Positions 1-7,523 of a stretch of DNA of 64,000 nucleotides are shown here, one piece after another. Position 1 is the first letter of the stretch. Every line of letters starts with the position of its first letter. A model generated the notes under the pieces. It made no database searches. It was not told the origin of the DNA and saw nothing but the letters and a program-made list of their open reading frames with translations. This DNA comes from Butyricicoccus intestinisimiae (GTDB lineage Bacteria; Bacillota; Clostridia; Oscillospirales; Butyricicoccaceae), in assembly GCF_018918345.1 (NCBI RefSeq), contig NZ_JAHLQI010000007.1:49635-113634 (forward strand). The letters are read 5' to 3'. The translations under genes were made by a program, and so were the position numbers.

Positions 1-390
1 AAATCAGACCCTTATGTGTCTGAGATGTTGAGTATTGGTGGCTTCACTGTAAAGAATGGTATTGGTGGCGTTGTTCCATACATTATTGTTCGCACTAATC
101 AAAAAGAAGTAGATGCACTCAAAGGCTCTATTTCAGAGAGTGCTCCGTCCTCTCCTTCTGACGGAATGTATTGGTACAAAATTGACCATACGAACAAAGC
201 TGTAACTCTGATGAAGTATTCCGGTTCTGCATGGCAGTCATCTTCTGATAAGCAAGAGTTAACGTACACTTGGTATAAGCAGGACAAAAACGGAAAAGAA
301 TCTGCATTTGATAAGACGGGCAAAGTAATTTATTTGTCCGCAGATGATATTGATAGTATTGCAACTTTGCAATGTGACGTATCAAAGTAA
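1..390 (+). CDS. Phage tail/minor structural protein, 3' end (partial)
   Basis: The frame is open from base 1, so this is the C-terminal 129 residues of a gene that starts outside the window; the GTG at 16 is internal. The visible part ends in a beta-rich segment (YTWYKQDKNGK, then GKVIYLSADDID) of the kind seen at the end of long siphovirus tail-tip or minor structural proteins, where Ig-like domains are common. The next tail gene starts 12 nt after the stop behind GGAAGTG, so the two are probably co-transcribed. The tail role is inferred from these motifs and from the neighbours (tail gene, holin, endolysin). No catalytic motif can be seen in the fragment. Confidence 0.6.
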   Translation, partial: KSDPYVSEMLSIGGFTVKNGIGGVVPYIIVRTNQKEVDALKGSISESAPSSPSDGMYWYKIDHTNKAVTLMKYSGSAWQSSSDKQELTYTWYKQDKNGKESAFDKTGKVIYLSADDIDSIATLQCDVSK

Positions 391-402
391 GGAAGTGATC
401 GA

Positions 403-1500
403 ATGAGCTTATTAACCTCATGTCAGCATACATTTACTGATTTGGAGCAAAACATAGAAGAAGTTGTTGAACGAAAACAGCGAAAGGTCTTCTACCAAGA
501 TTCTGCTCCAACAGAAGATTTACAAGTTGGAGATGTGTGGTTCGATACCAGTCAAGATAAATCTAAGGGAGGCATGTATCACTGGGACGGATCACAATGG
601 GTAATTCATCAAATCGGAACAACCTCAATTAAAGATGGTTGTATTTCTACCGACCAATTGGATGCAAAAGCGGTGACTTCAAGAACTGTGAATACTGACG
701 AATTATTTTCTACCGAAATCAATGCAACCAACATGCACTTATCAGGAGACAGCACCATTGAAGGTAAAGTGTCTGCAACAAGTTTTGTTGCTTATGATAC
801 AATTGCGCTCTATCAAAGCAATTACAAAGGCCAGTTGGATGTCATTAAATATCAAGACACTTCGAGTGGACACTATGATATTCAGCTCGGTGAACGCACA
901 GGAACTTCTTTTTCCCACGTTGTAGGCGGAACCGGTGGCACTACATCAATGTCCATGGGCAACTTCGACATTAAACCAAACTGTGATTTTAACGGATCAG
1001 TAATATTCCATCAGCCAGTATCTACTTTTAGTAGCCTCACGCTCTCGGATACGGCATCTTTTCACGGAACTGCTGCTTTTAATTCTGACGTTAAAAGAAA
1101 CGGTTTTGACGTAGCTTCCAAATACATTCATGATTCAGCGAAAAAAGATCCGGGTATTTGGCACGTTGAAAGATTCTCTGACGGATACTTGCGTTTAGTC
1201 GGACGTATTCCAGTTACCAATCTCGCATGTAATATACAGATGGGATCGCTGTACCGTTCTAATAATGCGTTTAAGCCGTCATGGTACAACTACTGTTATG
1301 GATTCACGGATGATCCTGTAGTTCATATTCAATTCTATTCTACGAATAATAACGGTGCTTTTTTCTGGCCTGCTGATAAAGCTGGTAAAGTTACGCCGCC
1401 AACCGGATATTTGGTTCGCCACGCATCCGGCACGGTGAGTGGTTATCTACATATCACAGCAGAGGGCATGGGTAATTATCCAACAACATCAACAACATAA
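403..1500 (+). CDS. Phage tail / tail-fibre-like structural protein (365 aa)
   Basis: The ATG at 403 follows GGAAGTG at good spacing. The N-terminal 50 residues are helical and charged. They are followed by a small beta motif (DVWFDT, then MYHWDGSQW) that is common in tail-associated proteins and reappears in shorter genes downstream. Residues 80-140 are repetitive Ser/Thr/Asn-rich beta structure (STIEGKVSATSF), as in fibre shafts. The C-terminal third is a globular Gly/Tyr-rich domain ending HITAEGMGNYP. This architecture, together with the position just before the holin, suggests a tail-tip or fibre protein. Receptor specificity cannot be read from the sequence. Confidence 0.6.
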   Translation: MSLLTSCQHTFTDLEQNIEEVVERKQRKVFYQDSAPTEDLQVGDVWFDTSQDKSKGGMYHWDGSQWVIHQIGTTSIKDGCISTDQLDAKAVTSRTVNTDELFSTEINATNMHLSGDSTIEGKVSATSFVAYDTIALYQSNYKGQLDVIKYQDTSSGHYDIQLGERTGTSFSHVVGGTGGTTSMSMGNFDIKPNCDFNGSVIFHQPVSTFSSLTLSDTASFHGTAAFNSDVKRNGFDVASKYIHDSAKKDPGIWHVERFSDGYLRLVGRIPVTNLACNIQMGSLYRSNNAFKPSWYNYCYGFTDDPVVHIQFYSTNNNGAFFWPADKAGKVTPPTGYLVRHASGTVSGYLHITAEGMGNYPTTSTT

Positions 1501-1521
1501 AAGAGGAATTTTACGTGTAAC

Positions 1522-1553
1522 AAAAGCTCTGCCGCTGCGGCGGCAGAGCTTTT
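1522..1553. terminator. GC-rich palindromic hairpin, copy 1
   Basis: This is a perfect 14-bp stem (left arm 1522-1535, right arm 1540-1553) with loop TGCG, starting AAAA and ending TTTT, so it can terminate transcription in either direction. It separates the tail gene from the holin. The same stem recurs at 4926, 5393, 9753 and 15065. Confidence 0.8.
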
Positions 1554-1572
1554 CACTTAGGAGGTTTGTTTT

Positions 1573-1830
1573 ATGTATAAGATTTCTTCTGATACTATTG
1601 CGCGCACAATTGTTACAGGTTTGGCATTATTTAATCAGGTATTAGCTGTTACCGGCCACACTCCGCTTGACTTAGCCGAGAGTGATATTTATCAGATTGT
1701 ATCGCTGGGATGCACCATCGTTATGACTGGTGTTTCGTGGTGGAAAAACAACAGCTTTACTCAGTCAGCAATTCAAGCAGACAAACAGATGAAACTGGAA
1801 AAGGAAGTTAAAAAGGCAGCGATGAAGTAA
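1573..1830 (+). CDS. Holin, SPP1 family
   Basis: An 85-residue membrane protein with a clear AGGAGG site before ATG. It has two hydrophobic segments (about residues 10-28 and 40-58) joined by a short turn. They are followed by WWKNNSFTQSAIQAD and a lysine-rich tail, the diagnostic end of SPP1-type holins. Holins of this class pore the cytoplasmic membrane at the end of infection so that the endolysin reaches the wall. The endolysin start codon overlaps the holin stop (TAATG), so the two are translationally coupled, as is usual for lysis cassettes. Confidence 0.92.
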   Translation: MYKISSDTIARTIVTGLALFNQVLAVTGHTPLDLAESDIYQIVSLGCTIVMTGVSWWKNNSFTQSAIQADKQMKLEKEVKKAAMK

Positions 1831-2777
1831 TGGCTTACAACGTAGACCTTCAAACAAATTACCCTAACTCCTCTTATAACTGGGTCGGAGGTAGAGGTAA
1901 AACTATTTATACTTCTGGTTGTTGTCCGTCATCACTGCGAAATATTTTAGTTAATCTTTGCGGAACAAAAACGTCTATCAAAGAGATGTGCTCATTGGCT
2001 CGTTCATGTGGTGCAAGAGTAGATGGGGGAACTATTCCATCTACTCTCTTATCCGCTGCAAAAAAGAAATACGGCGGTTTTGTGTATGAGTACACTACCA
2101 GCGATAGCAAAGCACGTAAGCACGCTGCTACCGGCGGCATGTGTTTGTGCCATACCACTGGTTCAAATAAAGTGTTCTCGAACTCAGGACATTTTGTAGC
2201 CATGGTGGCTGCTACATCAAATAGAGTGACGATCATAGATCCGTATATCACATCAAAGAAGTGGTCGATTTATGGGAGAAAATCCAAAGTAACAACCAGC
2301 AGTACAAAAGGCGTTGTATATGTATCTCCGGTAACATCTGATGCGTCTTTTGACTATTATTACATGATTAGCAAAGCGTCTGAGAATCATACAAACAGTG
2401 CAACAAAAACAGAAAAGGTTGAAGATATGACAGAAGCAGAAGTAAGAAAAATAATTGCTGATGAAGCAAACAAGCAAGCGAAACTTGCTGTGTCCGACTG
2501 GGCAAAGTCTGTATGGACGGATGCTGTAGCAGCGGGCATTTTAGATAACGACCGTCCACAAGCACCGCTAACCCGACAGGAATTTGCGATTGTACTCAAA
2601 AAGATTGGCGTATTTGATCGTAGTGCAGAACCGTCATCTTGGGCAAAGACTGCATTCAGCGCAGCTACCGAAGCTGGAATTTTAGATGGTTCTGATCCGC
2701 ACGCTTATGTTTCACGTGAAATGCTTGCACAGGTGTTAAAGAATTTAGGATTTATTGGTACAGGTGTTAGCAAGTAA
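1830..2777 (+). CDS. Endolysin: C39-like cysteine peptidase with SLH-like repeats
   Basis: A 315-residue lysis enzyme. Residues 1-190 look like a papain/C39-type peptidase. The candidate catalytic Cys is in SGCCPSSLRNIL (about residue 31), the His in SGHFVAMV and the Asp in IIDPY, and QTNYPNSSY near the start is typical of the family. Residues 230-310 hold two S-layer-homology-like repeats (AAGILDNDRPQAPLTRQEFA and the parallel EAGILDGSDPHAYVSREMLA), commonly used for wall binding. There is no signal peptide, which fits export through the upstream holin. The cut bond in peptidoglycan cannot be told from the sequence. Confidence 0.85.
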   Translation: MAYNVDLQTNYPNSSYNWVGGRGKTIYTSGCCPSSLRNILVNLCGTKTSIKEMCSLARSCGARVDGGTIPSTLLSAAKKKYGGFVYEYTTSDSKARKHAATGGMCLCHTTGSNKVFSNSGHFVAMVAATSNRVTIIDPYITSKKWSIYGRKSKVTTSSTKGVVYVSPVTSDASFDYYYMISKASENHTNSATKTEKVEDMTEAEVRKIIADEANKQAKLAVSDWAKSVWTDAVAAGILDNDRPQAPLTRQEFAIVLKKIGVFDRSAEPSSWAKTAFSAATEAGILDGSDPHAYVSREMLAQVLKNLGFIGTGVSK

Positions 2778-2786
2778 GGAGAGCTT

Positions 2787-3257
2787 ATGAATACCGAAGA
2801 TGCTTGGACTCTCATAGGTAATATTGCTCTGAACGATTTGGTAACTTGGCTTATTGTGCTAGGCGTTATCGGTGGAACTGCATATAAATTTTTCATTAAG
2901 ATTTTTAATTGGTTCGATGAAATCAGAGAACATCAAGTCGAATACTCTGAACTAATCGAAGCAGTCAAGCAACAAAATAATCGTTTTGATAAAATTGAAG
3001 CTGCGCTTGCTTTGATGCGAGAATCATTCAAAGAACAAAAAGAATTTAATTTTAAGCAGGTAAGAAATACAATTGTACATCAATGCGATTTAGCATTGGA
3101 AAAAGGTGCTATCACGCCTGAGAAAAAGAAGTCGTTAAATGAATTATACGAGGAATATGTACACGTGTTCAATGGTAATAGCTATGTTAGCAGTCAAATA
3201 GCGAGAGTAAATCAATTGCCTATTCTGAGCAACTATAAAGAAGAAGGGATAGAATGA
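2787..3257 (+). CDS. Membrane-anchored coiled-coil phage protein
   Basis: A 156-residue protein with AAGGAGAG just before ATG. One transmembrane segment lies at about residues 18-38 (LVTWLIVLGVIGGTAYKFF). A charged coiled coil follows at about residues 45-90, and then a small helical domain. It lies directly after the endolysin, so it may be an accessory lysis protein (spanin-like, antiholin-like or a second holin). I recognise the type from Bacillota siphophages but not a named family. Its stop overlaps the next start (ATGA). Confidence 0.6.
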   Translation: MNTEDAWTLIGNIALNDLVTWLIVLGVIGGTAYKFFIKIFNWFDEIREHQVEYSELIEAVKQQNNRFDKIEAALALMRESFKEQKEFNFKQVRNTIVHQCDLALEKGAITPEKKKSLNELYEEYVHVFNGNSYVSSQIARVNQLPILSNYKEEGIE

Positions 3258-3445
3258 TTACTTTAAATACTTATATGGATGCCCCATCTCATGCAAAAAT
3301 GGAGTTAGTGGCTAAAAGCACTGACTCAAAACCAATCAAAATATTTGATGGCAGAGCAATCGGCAATGGGTCAACGCTGTATGAGATGGACACTAAGAAG
3401 ATTTATATTTATGACGAAGATGAACATAAATGGTGGGAAATGTAA
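3254..3445 (+). CDS. Small tail-associated protein (63 aa)
   Basis: ATG overlaps the previous stop and is preceded by AAGGG. The sequence ends YEMDTKKIYIYDEDEHKWWEM. This beta-hairpin motif (Tyr/Asp-rich strand, then a WW pair) resembles the MYHWDGSQW segment of the tail gene at 403 and similar short proteins encoded among tail fibre genes. The function is unknown; a structural or fibre-decoration role is inferred from motif and position. Confidence 0.55.
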   Translation: MITLNTYMDAPSHAKMELVAKSTDSKPIKIFDGRAIGNGSTLYEMDTKKIYIYDEDEHKWWEM

Positions 3446-3460
3446 AGGGTAGGGGAGGAT

Positions 3461-4171
3461 ATGCAAGATATAATTGCTAGAGCACTAGCTTTACGCAACA
3501 ACGGTTCGTCTTCCGGAGCGTCAGCAGAATTAGCACAAAAGGTACAGAAAATAGAAGATGAGTATGTACGTGCGACAGATGAGAAGGATATAGAAGAAAT
3601 ATCTTCATCTATTGAGGCTATTAAGCAAGAAATTGTAGATAAGGGTGCAGAAGTTAAAGAGTCATTAGATTTAAACTCTGCTATAAAGGCTATTCGTCCT
3701 TTGTCTGAGATTGCTAAATATGGTGCTGAATATACATACGAGGTTGATGATGTTCTTGGTAAGCAAGAAATTATTAAGATAACATCAGAAGTTAATGCAA
3801 ATGATTTCGTTTTCATTACGGAAGATGATGGCTTTATAATGTTCCAATTCTGGGATAAGAATGGACGTCAAAGTGGGGTTGCCAGTGGAAAGGCTGGTCG
3901 ACAACTTGTAGTTATTAAAAATAACGGAACCGGTGTTATTGTTAGTTATGGAACTAACGGCTCAACAGTATTCGATTATAATTCAGACGGAACGTTTAAA
4001 AGCGTCAGAAATCTTAGTTATGCTTACAAAGCCGATGTTCTGGGTATAAGAAACACAACTGAATATACTCCGACAGCGGACTATCATCCAGCAACAAAGA
4101 AGTATGTAGATGATGCAATTTCTGCTTTGGTTGCTATAGATGATGAGTTTAACGAAGCAATGCAATCATAA
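3461..4171 (+). CDS. Tail fibre / baseplate-type protein (236 aa)
   Basis: The N-terminal 75 residues form a helical coiled-coil region (KVQKIEDEYVRA onward). A beta-rich domain follows, and the C-terminus carries YTPTADYHPATKKYVDD, a motif frequently found at the ends of phage tail-fibre proteins. The GGGGAGG site sits only 2 nt from ATG, so initiation may rely on the upstream AAGGG. It is placed between two small tail-associated genes and is probably part of the receptor-binding apparatus. Confidence 0.6.
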   Translation: MQDIIARALALRNNGSSSGASAELAQKVQKIEDEYVRATDEKDIEEISSSIEAIKQEIVDKGAEVKESLDLNSAIKAIRPLSEIAKYGAEYTYEVDDVLGKQEIIKITSEVNANDFVFITEDDGFIMFQFWDKNGRQSGVASGKAGRQLVVIKNNGTGVIVSYGTNGSTVFDYNSDGTFKSVRNLSYAYKADVLGIRNTTEYTPTADYHPATKKYVDDAISALVAIDDEFNEAMQS

Positions 4172-4184
4172 AGAAGGTGATTAT

Positions 4185-4877
4185 ATGAGTGATGTTTCAA
4201 ATAAATTAGTCACCGTATCTCAAGTTAAGAGTGTAAAAGATCGGATTGTACAGAGTGATTGGAATGAAACTAATACAAATTCAATGGCATATATTCTAGG
4301 TATTCCCTTCGATTACAAAACGCTTTATTCTAACAAGTATCACGATTATTCGTATACCGTTTCAGACAATAGCTTTACTATGCCTCGTGAGGATTTTACC
4401 TCTAGTGAGTGGATGGCTGTCAATAATGCAAATACAATATATTTATATAACGGCAGCAACCACAAGAATTACGTGGCTATTATATATCTTAAAGGACGGG
4501 CACCTAACGACACAGCAAACACATTTACAGTATCACAAGATAGATGGGTGAAAATTTACGACTTAGGTGAATATGGCACTATACATGTCGATTCAAGAAA
4601 TAGCGGCACTGGGGTCAGGGTTAAGACAAACGGTGCTTGGGATTATGTTCGTTTTGAGTTTGATACGAAGTTTTTCAAAACGAGTCATCCGTTCCCATTT
4701 TATGATTGGGAAGGACAACCGTTGTCACCAACACCAAACTCGTTACTTGCTGTTGAATGTGATACAGTCAGTCAATGCAGTTTGATTCGTGTCACAAATT
4801 CCAACGGCGATGTGACTCAGCAATATACGGTCAATGTTGCAGACGGCGCAATAACTTTAACGCCGATAGAAAATTAA
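4185..4877 (+). CDS. Putative receptor-binding / tail protein (230 aa)
   Basis: ATG 4185 was chosen because GAAGGTG lies at ideal spacing; an earlier in-frame ATG at 4140 lies inside the previous gene without a binding site. The N-terminus (VSNKLVTVSQVKSVKDRI) resembles tail-fibre adaptor segments. The rest is beta-rich, aromatic and Asn-rich with no membrane segments, and ends with two short strands. No enzymatic motif was recognised. The location between a fibre-like gene and the DGR module supports a role in surface binding. Confidence 0.5.
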   Translation: MSDVSNKLVTVSQVKSVKDRIVQSDWNETNTNSMAYILGIPFDYKTLYSNKYHDYSYTVSDNSFTMPREDFTSSEWMAVNNANTIYLYNGSNHKNYVAIIYLKGRAPNDTANTFTVSQDRWVKIYDLGEYGTIHVDSRNSGTGVRVKTNGAWDYVRFEFDTKFFKTSHPFPFYDWEGQPLSPTPNSLLAVECDTVSQCSLIRVTNSNGDVTQQYTVNVADGAITLTPIEN

Positions 4878-4925
4878 ACTCTTTATTTCCGGTTTTGCAA
4901 AGATCGTTGTTTGCAAAATAAACTC

Positions 4926-4957
4926 AAAAGCTCTGCCGCCGCGGCGGCAGAGCTTTT
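4926..4957. terminator. GC-rich palindromic hairpin, copy 2
   Basis: A perfect 14-bp stem (4926-4939 with 4944-4957), loop CGCG, bounded by AAAA and TTTT. It is the same stem as copy 1 and marks the left border of the decayed cassette 4958-5392. Confidence 0.8.
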
Positions 4958-5000
4958 GATCAATCCAACGTTTACATAGAAGAGAGTTATAGATGGAGAT

Positions 5001-5367
5001 ATGGAACAAACTGTTAGTCTAACTTCTTTCCCGATACTGAGAGCCAACAGAATATGAAGAACTGAATTCAAGAGTAATTGCTCTGGAAGACAAGGTTGCC
5101 AACTCAGAGGTTAGTCCTATAAAAACTCTGTCGGTTGATAAAATCCCTGTTTTAGAAACTCAGGATAGTTTTTGCGAACTGTATTTCGTAGACAACTTAA
5201 ATTTATATAGCAACATTGATACTTTCGAAAATATCTCAGATCAACTTGTTTTATTATATAAACAGAATAGTCAAACGCACATGTTGTCATTATCAACCGG
5301 AGATTTATATTCTCACATCTCAGTAAAAGACAACAAGATTTACTATGAAATTTTACGCGCCGGATGA
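5001..5367 (+). pseudogene. Frameshifted small tail-associated gene
   Basis: From ATG 5001 the frame reads MEQTVSLTSFPIL and stops at 5055-5057. Shifting by one base opens a frame at 5041-5367 that begins EPTEYEELNSRVIALEDKV and runs without a start codon to TGA at 5365. The RVIALEDKV segment matches the coiled-coil end of the accessory gene at 8629 (TRVTDLEVF), so this is probably a relic of a similar gene broken by a one-base indel. It lies between two copies of the repeated hairpin. A sequencing error is the alternative. Confidence 0.5.
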
Positions 5368-5392
5368 ATTCGTGGCGAATGATTATAGATTT

Positions 5393-5422
5393 AAAGCTCT
5401 GCCGCCGTGGCGGCAGAGCTTT
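5393..5422. terminator. GC-rich palindromic hairpin, copy 3
   Basis: A 13-bp stem (5393-5405 with 5410-5422), loop CGTG. The AGGAGG ribosome binding site of the DGR target gene follows within 3 nt. Confidence 0.75.
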
Positions 5423-5436
5423 TCAGGAGGACGATT

Positions 5437-7167
5437 ATGGCAAAAATAAAAACACTCAAAGACTCAAAAAATGAAACCATTTATCCAGTTACAATATCCG
5501 AAGCGCTTTTGGATGCTAATGGTGATCCGATAATTCCACAGATCGAAGAAAAGATTAAGGATATAAATGTCTCTGTTGATACCACTTTAACAAAAGAAAA
5601 CGTTGCTGCCGAAGCTAAAACCACAGGTGATAAAATTCAGCTTCTATTAGATTTAATGCGCAATCGTCCAAGTATAAATACCCTTACAGATTATTTTAAT
5701 TATCATAGAGACGGCAAAGTATATCAAACAAAATTATGGAAATCAGCAACTAACCCTACTCCAACCGGAATTAAGTTATTAGACAACGAAGGACTGAGCT
5801 TCACTCCGTCTACTGATACTGACGAGGGAGTAGATGATTACGCAACCATTCCGTTGTTTGATTGGTGGCATTGCAACTATATCCGCGAAGATAACGGAGA
5901 TATTAAAATTACAGCTATCGAGGGCGATAGTAATTACGCGGAATCCGGAGCTGTAGATGTTGGTTCTTTTGGTATGTCATTTTATTGGAATTGGGATGAT
6001 TCAAATGAGCAATACACCTTAGTAACCATTTCGGATTCTCCGAACGAACAATATGGTTTAGTTCCGTGGCCAGAATGTGTAAATGCAAATGGAACAGTAA
6101 ATGCATACTGGTGCCATTCTGCGTACCCGTCTGTAATAGCTTCCGATGGAAAACTTCGTTCGCAACCAAATGCAAAAGTAGCACGAAATCAATCTTATCA
6201 GAATATTATTACTAACTATGGTAAAAAAGGTGCTGGATATAAAGGTGCCGGAACAGTTCGTAATACTTTTCAGATCGTGTTTAATGCAATCAAAGGAAAC
6301 ATAAAAAACTCGCAAAGAATATGTGCAGGCTTGACGAATTATAATTTACAGTATGACGCTGCTGTTGAGCGTTCTGAGAAAGATACCTATTTCCCTGTAA
6401 CTTCCGCGCAAGCAGCAAACTTAGAGGTTGGTACTTGTGTATCCGTAGGATATGCCTCTAATAACAATGGTTCTTTAAACAAAGACAGAGGACAAATATC
6501 AATGCACACTTATGCTGACGATGTTAAGATACTGAGAATTGAAGATATGGATGATGGTAATAAAGCAGTTTACCTAGATATATCTGATGGGTTTAATACT
6601 ACTAAGGTTGCTCTTACTGACTCCTTGTCATCGTCTGTAATTTTATCAACAATGCACGCATATACTGGCGAAACCAATCGCGTCATTGGAAAACACGATG
6701 GGTCTGTGGGGAGTAATACTTCTGGTAAACATCCGTATCGTGTGCAGGGTACTGAGTATGCTGTTGGCGGTTATATTGTATCCAGTGATACAGTGATGGA
6801 GTTTCAGGCAGATAGTTCAAAAAAAGTGTACGCTGCCAAAAATGGTGTAACGCACGTTACTGATACATCAAAAATTCGCAGCACATATAAAGAGGTTGGA
6901 ACTATTCCAGATTACTCCGGAGCAGACTGGTGGGTTGGAGACATTGGAGTAGATACCGAAACCGGCGCTTGGTATCCTGCTATATCTGCAACCAGTGAAG
7001 CTCAAGGTTATGGAGACAGATGTTACGCCGGAGGTACAGTAACTTCTGGTGCTAGAGAATATTTACAGGGCGGTGCTCTCTGGCTTGGTTCGAATGCTGG
7101 TTCTTCTTGCTTGGCTTGCTGGAACTGGCTTGCCGGGGTGTTCTGGTTCTACTTGTCCGCCGATTGA
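5437..7167 (+). CDS. DGR target protein: C-type-lectin-fold tail/receptor protein (576 aa)
   Basis: ATG 5437 has AGGAGG 6 nt upstream; the earlier GTG at 5407 lies inside a terminator hairpin and is unlikely. Residues 1-90 are a helical tail-attachment region (AKIKTLKDSKNETIYPVT). The middle is a beta-rich domain with many Trp and Tyr. The C-terminal part reads DTETGAWYPAIS, then a Gly/Ser/Cys-rich end closing with WFYLSAD, as in DGR variable proteins with a CLec fold. The last 33 codons (from 7069) form the variable region matched to the template at 7237-7334. It is the probable phage receptor-binding protein, diversified by the downstream RT. Confidence 0.9.
   Translation: MAKIKTLKDSKNETIYPVTISEALLDANGDPIIPQIEEKIKDINVSVDTTLTKENVAAEAKTTGDKIQLLLDLMRNRPSINTLTDYFNYHRDGKVYQTKLWKSATNPTPTGIKLLDNEGLSFTPSTDTDEGVDDYATIPLFDWWHCNYIREDNGDIKITAIEGDSNYAESGAVDVGSFGMSFYWNWDDSNEQYTLVTISDSPNEQYGLVPWPECVNANGTVNAYWCHSAYPSVIASDGKLRSQPNAKVARNQSYQNIITNYGKKGAGYKGAGTVRNTFQIVFNAIKGNIKNSQRICAGLTNYNLQYDAAVERSEKDTYFPVTSAQAANLEVGTCVSVGYASNNNGSLNKDRGQISMHTYADDVKILRIEDMDDGNKAVYLDISDGFNTTKVALTDSLSSSVILSTMHAYTGETNRVIGKHDGSVGSNTSGKHPYRVQGTEYAVGGYIVSSDTVMEFQADSSKKVYAAKNGVTHVTDTSKIRSTYKEVGTIPDYSGADWWVGDIGVDTETGAWYPAISATSEAQGYGDRCYAGGTVTSGAREYLQGGALWLGSNAGSSCLACWNWLAGVFWFYLSAD
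7069..7166 (+). repeat. DGR variable region (VR)
   Basis: 98 nt aligning gap-free with the template 7237-7334. There are 20 mismatches. Eighteen are at template adenines, changed to T, C or G; the other two are one C-to-T and one G-to-C near the 3' end. This adenine-only pattern is the hallmark of DGR mutagenic retrohoming. VR ends one base before the target gene stop is complete, so all changes fall in the C-terminal lectin fold. Confidence 0.95.
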
Positions 7168-7216
7168 CCCTATAGAGGGGTGAATGCGTAGCAGAGGGGA
7201 GTAATCCCCTATTTTT
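7168..7216 (+). terminator. Hairpins downstream of VR, including a Rho-independent terminator
   Basis: A short imperfect stem, ACCCT against AGGGGT, lies immediately after the target stop. This is where DGRs usually carry a stem-loop that helps retrohoming. It is followed by a 6-bp stem AGGGGA/TCCCCT (7195-7200 with 7205-7210) with a T-run, a convincing terminator for the target gene. Confidence 0.6.
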
Positions 7217-7236
7217 TATATTGGGACTGATAGAGC

Positions 7237-7334
7237 AGCGGTAATCTCAGGAATGGTTCGAATGCAGGTTCTTCTTACTTGAATTGCAGGAACAGGCTTG
7301 ACAGGGCGAACTGGAACTACTTGTCCGCGGATTG
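7237..7334 (+). repeat. DGR template repeat (TR) with adjoining RNA region
   Basis: Non-coding copy of the VR in which every hypervariable site is an adenine (AAT and AAC codons in frame with VR). Its 3' end differs from VR by a G at 7329, giving the expected IMH/IMH* mismatch. The TR and the roughly 190 nt downstream to the RT (7335-7523) would form the template RNA. That downstream stretch holds no gene. There is no room for an avd gene between VR and TR (only 70 nt). Confidence 0.93.
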
Positions 7335-7523
7335 TTTGCAATCTTTTTATTTTATTGCTCTATTTTTCGCAACGAGAAGTTGTAGTTTAATACTCCACAG
7401 CCGACTAAAAAATTAGTGGCTGAAAATTGTCGTAAATAGGACGGGGTTAGTAGTTAGTCGAAAGCCCTGTATGACAAACAATCGCGTATAGCGATTGACC
7501 TAACATTTAGAAAGGGAATCAAC

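Noticed and set aside
7237..7334. The template repeat as a duplicated fragment of the target gene.
   Set aside because: Differences are confined almost entirely to adenines, which random decay of a duplicate would not produce; an RT follows directly.
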